Source of the DNA: Verrucomicrobiales bacterium
Lineage (GTDB): Bacteria > Verrucomicrobiota > Verrucomicrobiia > Verrucomicrobiales > DEV007
Reading direction: 5' to 3'
Assembly: GCA_018058245.1 (NCBI GenBank)
Contig: JAGPCC010000005.1
Coordinates: forward strand, 1 to 52,264
Length of the DNA: 52,264 bases
The position numbers were made by a program, and so were the translations under genes. The notes below the pieces were generated by a model. That model was given only the letters and a program-made list of their open reading frames with translations. It was not told where the DNA came from and ran no database searches. Numbering within the stretch: the first letter of the stretch is position 1; each line of letters starts with the position of its first letter. Below are positions 1-6,967 of this stretch, piece after piece.

Positions 1-1
1 T

Positions 2-178
2 CGCAATCTTACAGAAAGGCTCCTCGCCTACGCACTTTGTCGACAGCTTGAAGGTTATGACGAGATTCTCGTAGATCGCTTGATGGAGACCATCGCGGCG
101 GATGATTATCGGATGCAAACACTCATTTCCGAGGTCGTCACCAGTTATTCGTTCACCCACCGCCGGGTCAAAGAATAG
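2..178 (+). CDS. DUF1592/DUF1588/DUF1585-family protein, C-terminal part (cut by window edge)
   Basis: An open frame enters from the left edge and stops at TAG 176-178, giving 58 residues. The residues resemble the DUF1585 end of planctomycete-type cytochrome proteins: a start like [18 protein letters not shown], then [19 protein letters not shown]. Full-length members are large exported proteins with a c-type heme domain plus DUF1587, DUF1592, DUF1588 and DUF1585. Nothing upstream is visible, so the heme motif cannot be checked. Such genes usually sit next to a DUF1552 gene; here the DUF1552 gene lies about 2 kb downstream on the same strand, beyond four reverse-strand genes. The match is by memory of the family pattern. 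Confidence 0.75.
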   Translation, partial: RNLTERLLAYALCRQLEGYDEILVDRLMETIAADDYRMQTLISEVVTSYSFTHRRVKE

Positions 179-225
179 ACATTCGTTGCGCTCTGGGAAA
201 GCGGCGATTCGAGACGGGGGAACTC

Positions 226-618
226 TTACTGGAGTGAATGAAGACCAATGGTGTTTCCTTCCGTATCACAGGCAATGGCGATGAAACCGTATTCTCCGAT
301 GGCGAACTTTTCCTTGTAGAGCGAACCGCCATTCGCGATGACACGACCGGCCTCGACCGCACAATCCTCGCAGGAGAAATAGATCAGGGTTCCTCCGCCC
401 CCCGCTTCACAACCATCCATTTTGCAGAGTGCGCCATTGCTGCCGGGAGCCGTCATTTCGCCGGGAAACATCCACATTTCGAGTCCGCTGCCGTCTTCCA
501 CAGGACTGGCGAGGGACTCAAGCGTGACCTCCAGGACGGATTCATAGAAGGTCTTCGCCCGGTTCATGTCGTTCACGTAGATTTCGAACCAGCCGACAGG
601 GTTGCGTTTGTTGCTCAT
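226..618 (-). CDS. VOC family (glyoxalase-like) protein
   Basis: A 130-residue protein of the vicinal oxygen chelate fold, the family of glyoxalases, dioxygenases and bleomycin-binding proteins. It opens with NPVGWFEIYVNDMNRAKTFY, the typical first beta-strand and helix, and ends with an AIACDTEGNTIGLHS-type strand (D-x-E-G-N), typical of the YdcJ/PhnB-like branch. ATG 618 is chosen because the longer frame upstream (to 732) would overlap the preceding gene and lacks VOC similarity. No Shine-Dalgarno sequence is visible. It is the last gene of a four-gene reverse-strand cluster with DUF1428, SRPBCC and a second VOC gene. The substrate cannot be deduced. Confidence 0.88.
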   Translation of the reverse strand: MSNKRNPVGWFEIYVNDMNRAKTFYESVLEVTLESLASPVEDGSGLEMWMFPGEMTAPGSNGALCKMDGCEAGGGGTLIYFSCEDCAVEAGRVIANGGSLYKEKFAIGEYGFIAIACDTEGNTIGLHSLQ

Positions 619-656
619 CGTTTTTGGATTTGGATTTCGGTTTGGGGATGGAAAAG

Positions 657-914
657 TCAGTGGGAGACGAGAGTGGTAAATCCACCGAAGGACATGCGCT
701 TGCAGTCGAAGATCGCTCCCGACTCTCCACACATGCCCTGAAGGCGCTCATCGGCCATGATTTTGGCGTTGGCCGCGTCGCGTGCTTCCATGTCTGCGAA
801 GACCGCCCAGGCAAAGATCACGGTTTCATCGTCTGTGGCTGCGGCGGTGTCACTGAAAGATCGACAGAATTCCGTGCTCATGACGAGAATGGGACAGGCC
901 CGGGCAATTTCCAC
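657..914 (-). CDS. DUF1428-family protein, N-terminally truncated
   Basis: Eighty-five residues from a GTG start at 914 (an internal ATG lies at 881). The C-terminal two thirds match DUF1428 (YbaA-like, dimeric alpha/beta barrel): DETVIFAWAVFADMEARDAA, then NAKIMADERL and CKRMSFGGF. The family is about 115-120 residues and begins with a YVDGFV-type strand. That portion is absent here, and the SRPBCC gene ends only about 30 bases upstream (stop at 944), so there is no room for it. The frame stays open into the SRPBCC gene without an ATG. It is either a genuinely short variant or a decaying copy. Function of the family is unknown. Confidence 0.55.
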   Translation of the reverse strand: MEIARACPILVMSTEFCRSFSDTAAATDDETVIFAWAVFADMEARDAANAKIMADERLQGMCGESGAIFDCKRMSFGGFTTLVSH

Positions 915-943
915 CGCTTCATGCCGGAACCGTCCAATGAGCC

Positions 944-1486
944 TTATTCTCCCGCTTTCGGAGCTGCGGTGACCACCTTCTCCAGATCTGCAAGTCCCTG
1001 CTCAAAAGGTGGCCCGCACATGGACTCGCAGTTCATGACAAGACTCATTACTTTGCCGAGGTAGTCGTTCTCGCCATACATTGCCCAGGTGACCTTTGTC
1101 TTTTCGCCGTCAGGTTCAAAGGTGAAATCCACTGTGCTGACGCCCTCCATGGGCTTTTTCCAATCCATACGCTGTCGCACCAGCTCACCGGATTTGCTTT
1201 CCGTGATCGTCGCGGAACCTTCCCCCACCTTATCCCCGGCCCAGCTTGCGACCGCGCCTACACCGGACTCCGGTCCACTGTAGACGGTTTTCGAAGTCGG
1301 ATCCATTTTCTCCCAGGGATTCCACGCAGCAAAGTTCCGGTGATTGTTGACCTGGGCAAAAAGTGCTTCGGGAGAGGCCGCGATGGTGCGGCTCCGCTCC
1401 ACCCGGAATTCGGAGGGCTGGAACGCGGCATAAAGGAGAATCAAGGCGATGACGGCGACAAGACCGAGGAGGATTTTTTTGATCAT
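944..1486 (-). CDS. SRPBCC (START/polyketide cyclase-like) family membrane-anchored protein
   Basis: A 180-residue protein with one N-terminal membrane segment (MIKKILLGLVAVIALILLYA, residues 1-20) followed by an SRPBCC domain. Recognisable family marks are RTIAASPEALFAQVNNHRNF near residue 33, then AAWNPWEKMDP and a YSGPESGVGAVASW stretch (polyketide_cyc2 type). These proteins have a deep hydrophobic pocket, and the ligand is unknown. The C-terminal segment contains two Cys (NCESMCGPPF). It lies in the reverse-strand cluster of VOC, DUF1428 and VOC genes, which are often found together in bacterial genomes. No regulatory site is evident. Confidence 0.88.
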   Translation of the reverse strand: MIKKILLGLVAVIALILLYAAFQPSEFRVERSRTIAASPEALFAQVNNHRNFAAWNPWEKMDPTSKTVYSGPESGVGAVASWAGDKVGEGSATITESKSGELVRQRMDWKKPMEGVSTVDFTFEPDGEKTKVTWAMYGENDYLGKVMSLVMNCESMCGPPFEQGLADLEKVVTAAPKAGE

Positions 1487-1540
1487 AGGAATAGCGAGAT
1501 GAATTAAGGGAGATGAATTGAAAGGTAGGGAGGGAACAAA

Positions 1541-1951
1541 CTACACCACAGGGGGCATTTCGCACAAGTGAACAAGCTCCCAGTGGTGGCCGTCGGGATC
1601 GGCAAAACTATGCTGATACATGAAGCCATAGTCCATCGGGTCCGCATAGCGGGATCCTCCCGCCGCGAGAGCTTTTGCGACGAGGTCGTCCACTTCCTCA
1701 CGGCTCGTGCAACTGAGGCAGTTCAGCACTTCGACGGACCTAGCTGTGTCGCAGATCGTCTTCGAAGTGAATCCGGAGAACTTCGGATAGGTGAGGAGCA
1801 TCACATGGATGATGTCACTGATGACAATGCAGGCGGCGGTGTCGTCTGTGAACTGCGGATTGCATGAAAAACCCAGGGCCTCGAAAAAAGCAAGGGAACG
1901 GGGCAGGTTGGTTACGGGTAGGTTGATGAATATCTTTCTGTTGGAGTCCAT
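1541..1951 (-). CDS. VOC family (glyoxalase/extradiol dioxygenase-like) protein
   Basis: A 136-residue VOC protein, beginning MDSNRKIFINLPVTNLPRSL with a following FFEALGF turn and ending in ADPDGHHWELVH, the usual metal-side strand with a His and Glu. ATG 1951 is preferred over the upstream in-frame start at 2017 because the family begins with the KIFINLPV strand and the longer version only adds unrelated residues. It is first in the reverse-strand cluster, so a promoter should lie in the 195 bases between it and the divergent DUF1552 gene at 2146. It is not closely similar to the other VOC protein at 226-618, so a recent duplication is unlikely. Confidence 0.88.
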   Translation of the reverse strand: MDSNRKIFINLPVTNLPRSLAFFEALGFSCNPQFTDDTAACIVISDIIHVMLLTYPKFSGFTSKTICDTARSVEVLNCLSCTSREEVDDLVAKALAAGGSRYADPMDYGFMYQHSFADPDGHHWELVHLCEMPPVV

Positions 1952-2145
1952 GATGAAGTGAGGAGATCGGCGGAACAAATTGCACTGTCTTGCGTTTACA
2001 ACGAACGGGAAATCCACAGAAGGACACTTTGGAGGAAATATTCAAAAAAATCGAAAGGCTCCGGGGTCTGGCGATCGCAACCGATTCCGGACATGTGCGA
2101 GTCCGCCACTTGTCCTTCTCCTCTGCGAATCCATATTGCCGTCCC

Positions 2146-3534
2146 ATGAGCAGCCGTTTCCTCATCGATCGCCGTACCTGTCTCAAAGGAGTCGGGGCCT
2201 CCCTCGCACTCCCTCTTCTTGAAACGATGGGATGGGCCGACGCCCGTGCCGATCAGAGCAAGGGGAATCCCGCAAAACCTCCCGTTCGCCTCGGTTTTAT
2301 GTATATGCCGCACGGTGTCATCATGGAACAGTTCTGGCCCGCGACTCCCGAGAGTTTTCTCTCGTCGCCACCACCGGCTCTGGAATCGCTTCGTCCCGTC
2401 CTCGATCAGATTCTCATGATGAAAGGGATCTCGGGCATTCCCATCGCTCCGTTCAATGGAGCCCCCCACGCGCTGGAACTCTCGACTTGGCTCACCGCGA
2501 TCCTGCCCGATGCGGACAGTCGGAACCGGATCAATATCGCGATTTCCGCCGACCAGATCGCAGCAAACTACGTCGGAGGACTCACCTCGCTACCTTCTCT
2601 CGAATTGGCGACGATGCCGCAGACACATAAGGAGAATCAAGAGGGACTCCACGAGGGCTACTATTCGCACTGCAGTTTTCGCTCGCCGACCCAGGCCGTT
2701 CCGGCTGAGACGGATCCACGCAACGTGCTCAATCGCCTTTTTGGAAAAGCCAATGGACCCGGGCAGGTTACGCAAACGGATCCACTCGATCGAAAGATGC
2801 TCGATCTGATCATCGGGGGGGCAAAAGAACTCCGTCGGACGCTGCCCCAGGGCGACCAGCACAAACTCGACGAATATCTCGACAGCGTGCGTGCCGTGGA
2901 GCGTCGCATCGCTGCGATCGAAATTCGTCAGAAGGAGGAGGCGCTGGAAAAAGCTGGGGTCAGCGTGAGCAAACGGAATGCTTCCGACTCTCCCCCCATT
3001 GAGGTCAAAATCCCCGAGGGTGACAAGCGCAGCGAATACATGCAGGTGATGTGCGACCTCAACGTTCTCGCCTTCCAGACCGACACCACTCGTGTCAGCA
3101 CCTACATCGGCTCCACTCCAAACGGGGTTTCCTATCCCGAGCTCGGATTCAAGGACGAGCATCACTCCCAGACCCATCACAACAACGAGGAGGAAAAAGT
3201 CCGGAAAGTCGCCGCGATTACCAAATTCAACATTGACCAGTTCGCCTACATGGTGAAGAAGATGCACGGCCTCCGCGAAGGCGACGGCACCCTTCTCGAC
3301 AACTGCATCATGATGTGGGGTTCCGGTCTGGAAGACGGCAACAAACATGGTCGCGAAAACCTTCCCTTCCTCATTGCAGGGAAAGGCGGCGGTTCGATCA
3401 AGACGGGGCGGTTCCTCGCGAATACGAAAGGAAATCAAGGCGATCTGCTCACGACTTTGCTTGCGTGCGCCGGAGTGCCCCTGGACCGTCCGATCGGGAT
3501 TGCGACGAAGGAGATGGGGGAAATTCGGGGTTGA
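2146..3534 (+). CDS. DUF1552 family protein with Tat signal
   Basis: A 462-residue protein. The N-terminus carries a twin-arginine signal ([20 protein letters not shown]), so export in a folded state is likely. It continues with the DUF1552 pattern: [38 protein letters not shown], and late motifs [20 protein letters not shown] and [20 protein letters not shown]. The family's activity is unknown; it is nearly always encoded beside a DUF1592-type cytochrome protein in PVC bacteria. ATG 2146 places the RR motif at residues 8-9; the longer open frame starting at 1990 would bury it. The partner C-terminus is visible at 2-178. Confidence 0.93.
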   Translation: MSSRFLIDRRTCLKGVGASLALPLLETMGWADARADQSKGNPAKPPVRLGFMYMPHGVIMEQFWPATPESFLSSPPPALESLRPVLDQILMMKGISGIPIAPFNGAPHALELSTWLTAILPDADSRNRINIAISADQIAANYVGGLTSLPSLELATMPQTHKENQEGLHEGYYSHCSFRSPTQAVPAETDPRNVLNRLFGKANGPGQVTQTDPLDRKMLDLIIGGAKELRRTLPQGDQHKLDEYLDSVRAVERRIAAIEIRQKEEALEKAGVSVSKRNASDSPPIEVKIPEGDKRSEYMQVMCDLNVLAFQTDTTRVSTYIGSTPNGVSYPELGFKDEHHSQTHHNNEEEKVRKVAAITKFNIDQFAYMVKKMHGLREGDGTLLDNCIMMWGSGLEDGNKHGRENLPFLIAGKGGGSIKTGRFLANTKGNQGDLLTTLLACAGVPLDRPIGIATKEMGEIRG

Positions 3535-3642
3535 GTGGTTGAGATATAATGGTTCTTCAGATCCCGTAATTTACCGGGACAGTTGCTTGACGGCCATCTC
3601 GGAATATGGTGCTTGGGTGGGAACTGGAGAACTGAGGAATAA

Positions 3643-5265
3643 ATGAGCGAGCATGGTGATTTTTTCGAAGGGACGAAACGGGCAAATGATCGACGCTCGG
3701 TGAAAAAACGACGTCCGGGGCGATGGGCGATACGGCTCCTGGGGTTGATCGCCCTGGGTTGTTTCACGATTGTACTGGCGTTAGTCGTCGTGAAAGCGAG
3801 CGGGAAAGGTCCTGTATTGAAACGGGCGTTGATCAGTTGGCTCGGTGGCGACGCCCCGGCCTTGCCTGCATCGGCACCGAAGGATGTTCCCGAGAAAACT
3901 CCAGAACCGCTTGTTATTGAAAAAATCGTCGAAGTCCCCGTAGAGAAAATCAAAATCGTCGAGAAAGTCGTCGAAGTGCCTCCTCCGCTGCCGAGCGGTT
4001 ACGTCTCATGGAAAAAGGTCGATGTGGGAAAACTCTGGAGCGAAATCCCGATCAAAACCGAGGTTGTCACGGTGCAGGGAGAGACTGCGGAAAAGGAGCG
4101 GGAGCGGGAGGAAAGCTATCAATTGGAGATGAAGCTGAAACTCACCGTTCCAAAACCGAATACCTCGGCGGCGGAACTGTCGGCGATCAACGGACATCTC
4201 CCGAAAATGTTGAAGGACTTCGACAAGCTCATCGCTGCCGGGGAGGTTTCCCCGTTCTTCCACTATCTGTATGAGCTGAAGACGGCCCGCATCCAGCAAA
4301 ACATCACGCGAATCGATGAACTCCTCTCGAGGCACAATCTCTACGATCTGGAAACCGCATTGCAGATCAAACATCCGGACACCGGTCGGAAACTCCTTCT
4401 TGTCCAGGGAGAAATGGATGTCGTCTCTGACGGCTCGGACGGGGACCGTTGGCCACAACTCGATGACTACATCTCCATGTCGCAAAATTATCAGCCGTTC
4501 ACCAGCTTCGGGTGGGCAAAGCGGTCGAAGACCCCGAACCCTTTACTCGCTCGATGGGAAGCAACCTTGAAGAAGTCCGAAGAAGAATTTGCTCTCCCCG
4601 GACTCAGTATTGAAAAGAACCGATTGCTGCGGTCTCGAATTGATCAATACAAACTCCAGGTCGCAGACCTCAAATCCCGCAGTTATCTCATTGCCGAGGC
4701 CGATCCTTTCATTGTCATCCCTATCTCGTTTCTCGGGCGGACCGAAGAGAATGAATTCGGACCCTCCATGGGGGATTACGCGGTGGTGATCTACGAAAAT
4801 CAGCTTCTCCCTGCGATCGCCGGGGATGGCGGGCCGAGTTGGAAATTCGGGGAAGCTTCGTTGCGGTTGGCACAACATATTAATGAAAAATCGACGGCCT
4901 ATAGTCGCCCTGTGAGTGATTTGAAGGTGACCTACCTGATTTTCCCCGGCAGTGCTGAACCCATCAAAGGTCCGCCCGATCTCGCGCTCTGGCACCAGCG
5001 ATGCAACACCTTTCTCACGGAAATCGGCGGCATCGGGGACGGGTATTCGCTGCACCAGTGGGAAGATCTCATCGCGAAGAGAGCCGCCGAAGAAGCTGCG
5101 GCAAAGGCGGAGAAGAATCCTGTGCCAAAACCAGCGGAACCCGCTGCTTCATCCACAGCTACAGAGCCAAGCAAAGTCATCCCCCCGACAGGAACGGCAG
5201 CAAAGGCACCCGAAGTGCCCAAACCTGCGGTTGATTCCCCTGCGCCAGGGGAGGTTCCCCAGTAA
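3643..5265 (+). CDS. membrane-anchored protein with GH75 (fungal-type chitosanase)-like domain
   Basis: A 540-residue protein of three parts. First comes a basic N-terminus and one membrane helix (about residues 30-50, LLGLIALGCFTIVLALVVV), then a low-complexity linker with VEKIKIVEKVVEVP-like repeats. A globular region (about 130-465) follows, and last an Ala/Pro-rich tail. The globular part recalls glycoside hydrolase family 75: EMDVVSDGSDGDRW (from E257), PFTSFGW, ADPFIVIPISFLG, GDYAVVIYENQLLPAIAGDG and FGEASLRLAQHI. D395 and E404 lie nine residues apart, as do the catalytic Asp/Glu recalled for Aspergillus chitosanase. The assignment rests on motif memory; the domain may have lost or changed activity. 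The orientation implies a periplasmic or surface catalytic domain. Confidence 0.6.
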   Translation: MSEHGDFFEGTKRANDRRSVKKRRPGRWAIRLLGLIALGCFTIVLALVVVKASGKGPVLKRALISWLGGDAPALPASAPKDVPEKTPEPLVIEKIVEVPVEKIKIVEKVVEVPPPLPSGYVSWKKVDVGKLWSEIPIKTEVVTVQGETAEKEREREESYQLEMKLKLTVPKPNTSAAELSAINGHLPKMLKDFDKLIAAGEVSPFFHYLYELKTARIQQNITRIDELLSRHNLYDLETALQIKHPDTGRKLLLVQGEMDVVSDGSDGDRWPQLDDYISMSQNYQPFTSFGWAKRSKTPNPLLARWEATLKKSEEEFALPGLSIEKNRLLRSRIDQYKLQVADLKSRSYLIAEADPFIVIPISFLGRTEENEFGPSMGDYAVVIYENQLLPAIAGDGGPSWKFGEASLRLAQHINEKSTAYSRPVSDLKVTYLIFPGSAEPIKGPPDLALWHQRCNTFLTEIGGIGDGYSLHQWEDLIAKRAAEEAAAKAEKNPVPKPAEPAASSTATEPSKVIPPTGTAAKAPEVPKPAVDSPAPGEVPQ

Positions 5266-5309
5266 AAGATTGTTGGCAATTTGACCGCGAACTCCTATAA
5301 GGTTTCTCC

Positions 5310-5843
5310 ATGCCGAATCTGAATAAAGTCCAGCTGATGGGGAACATCACCCGCGATCCCGAAGTGCGATATACACCGAAGGGCACTGCCGTGACCGATA
5401 TCTCCCTTGCGATCAATCGCAATTTTTCCGGAGATGATGGAGAAAGACGGGAAGAGACTACGTTTGTGGAGATCACGTTCTGGGGTCGGCAGGCAGAGAT
5501 CATTGGCGAATGGATGAAAAAGGGGCGCCCCATTTATGTGGAAGGTCGGCTTCAGCTCGATAGTTGGGAGGACAAGACTTCGGGACAGCAACGATCACGG
5601 CTCAAGGTCATCGGGGAAAAATTCGAATTTCTCGGAGGTCGCGATGACACTGGTGGCAGCAGCAGCGGCGGTTCATCTCGCAGCAGCAACCCGACTCCAC
5701 AGAGCAGCAATCAGCGGGACGATTACCCGCCAGAGCGCCGGGAAGAAGAAGCCCCTCGTGAGCAATATTCCGCGCCACAGCAGCAGAGTGGCGGGCAGTC
5801 CCAGCGTCCTCCGGCCGAAGAGGACGACGACATTCCTTTCTGA
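5310..5843 (+). CDS. ssb: single-stranded DNA-binding protein
   Basis: A 177-residue SSB. Residues 1-110 form the OB fold: NKVQLMGNITRDPEVRYTPK, then FVEITFWGRQAEI, WMKKGRPIYVEGRL. A Gly/Ser/Gln/Pro-rich flexible linker follows, then the acidic tip EEDDDIPF, the conserved peptide that recruits replication and repair enzymes. It coats single-stranded DNA as a tetramer during replication, recombination and repair. Length is normal for bacterial SSB. It stands alone between the GH75-like gene (44 bases upstream) and an SGNH hydrolase gene; rpsF and rpsR, common neighbours elsewhere, are absent. Confidence 0.97.
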   Translation: MPNLNKVQLMGNITRDPEVRYTPKGTAVTDISLAINRNFSGDDGERREETTFVEITFWGRQAEIIGEWMKKGRPIYVEGRLQLDSWEDKTSGQQRSRLKVIGEKFEFLGGRDDTGGSSSGGSSRSSNPTPQSSNQRDDYPPERREEEAPREQYSAPQQQSGGQSQRPPAEEDDDIPF

Positions 5844-5953
5844 GAACAAAGAGGGTCGGGTGATAGAGCAAAGAGGGTTCGATCACCGTTCTGGCGTCAT
5901 TCGGGTGCATTGCAGGGTTGCAGGGACACTCTTGTCTGGACACACTCCCCTCT

Positions 5954-6967
5954 ATGAAGTTCTTCCGAATCCGCCGGTTCTTGGTGTTGATCGCCTTGTT
6001 GGCGAGCGACCCGGGCATTGGCGAGGAATTTCCGGTGATCCGGCGGAGTTTTGCGTCACCGACGGCCCCGGTGCCTCCGTTTACAAACGGAGTATTCGAT
6101 CCGCAGTCCGGCGAGACGATTTCCTTTCTTGGCGGAACCGATGTTTTCGATCTCGATCGTGATCCCTTTTTCGAAACGATGGTCCACCTCGCTTGGCCAG
6201 ACCGGATTCTCCACTTCCGAAATCTCGCGTGGCAGGGGGATTCGATTTATTATCAGGCTCGCCCCCGCTTCTTCTACACGCAGATCGGTGATCCCCAGCC
6301 AGGCAGTATCCCTGATCATCGGGAGCGAACGTCGGCGGGGATCATTTGCATCGGGTTCGGGAAAATGGAGTCGCTCGAAGCGGGTAATTCTCTTGAGAAA
6401 TTCACCGCTGCCTACACATCGATCCTCGATGACCTAAGTGCCCTGACTGGACGCCTCGTGTTGTTTGCCCCGACACCGTTTTACACGATTGGACCGGCTT
6501 CGGATCTTGCGAAGGAACGAAATGAAAGGCTCGAAACCTACGTTCAGGCAATCGAGAGTCTCGCGAAAAAAAGGGGATTGCTCTTTGTGGATCTCTTTCA
6601 TTTGCTCCTGCGCGAGAACGATCCCGCCTGCTCGTCTGACGGCGTCCACCTTTCCGCTCTCGGGCAAAATCGAGCGGCACAGTTGATTGCAACCGAGTTG
6701 AAATTCCCAAAGGCAACGGTGAAAGATGCCACCGCAGCAGACTCTCTGCGCGAGGCGATCCGGCGAAAAAATCGCCTCTGGCAGCAATACTACCGCCCGA
6801 CAAACTGGGCATTTCTTTTCGGGGACAGACAGCACGTTCCCGCTTCGCGGGATGTAGAGAACCGGGATGGTCGCTGGTTTGTTCGCGAGATTGATTCCCT
6901 GCCCGGACTGATTGCGGAAACGGAAGCGGACATCCATCGATACGCCGGAGAGGCATCTGTGAAATGA
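5954..6967 (+). CDS. SGNH/GDSL-type hydrolase, exported
   Basis: A 337-residue protein with an N-terminal signal (MKFFRIRRFLVLIALLA, cleavage probably near residue 20-23). It has the SGNH-hydrolase outline: block I is GGTDVFDLDRDPFF-like and weak (no classic GDS), the Asn-like block is FRNLAWQGDS, and the late catalytic pair is conserved as SSDGVHLSALGQNRAAQLIA (D-x-V-H-L). Similar PVC proteins are annotated as SGNH or GDSL lipases/esterases. ATG 5954 is chosen because it puts the signal peptide at the start. Its stop overlaps the next gene's ATG by four bases (ATGA at 6964-6967), so the two are probably co-translated. The missing canonical GDS serine leaves the activity uncertain. Confidence 0.8.
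   Translation: MKFFRIRRFLVLIALLASDPGIGEEFPVIRRSFASPTAPVPPFTNGVFDPQSGETISFLGGTDVFDLDRDPFFETMVHLAWPDRILHFRNLAWQGDSIYYQARPRFFYTQIGDPQPGSIPDHRERTSAGIICIGFGKMESLEAGNSLEKFTAAYTSILDDLSALTGRLVLFAPTPFYTIGPASDLAKERNERLETYVQAIESLAKKRGLLFVDLFHLLLRENDPACSSDGVHLSALGQNRAAQLIATELKFPKATVKDATAADSLREAIRRKNRLWQQYYRPTNWAFLFGDRQHVPASRDVENRDGRWFVREIDSLPGLIAETEADIHRYAGEASVK

Noticed and set aside
2590..3438. A 282-codon reverse open frame inside the DUF1552 gene
   Set aside because: It is the antisense shadow of a well-supported gene and matches nothing recognisable.
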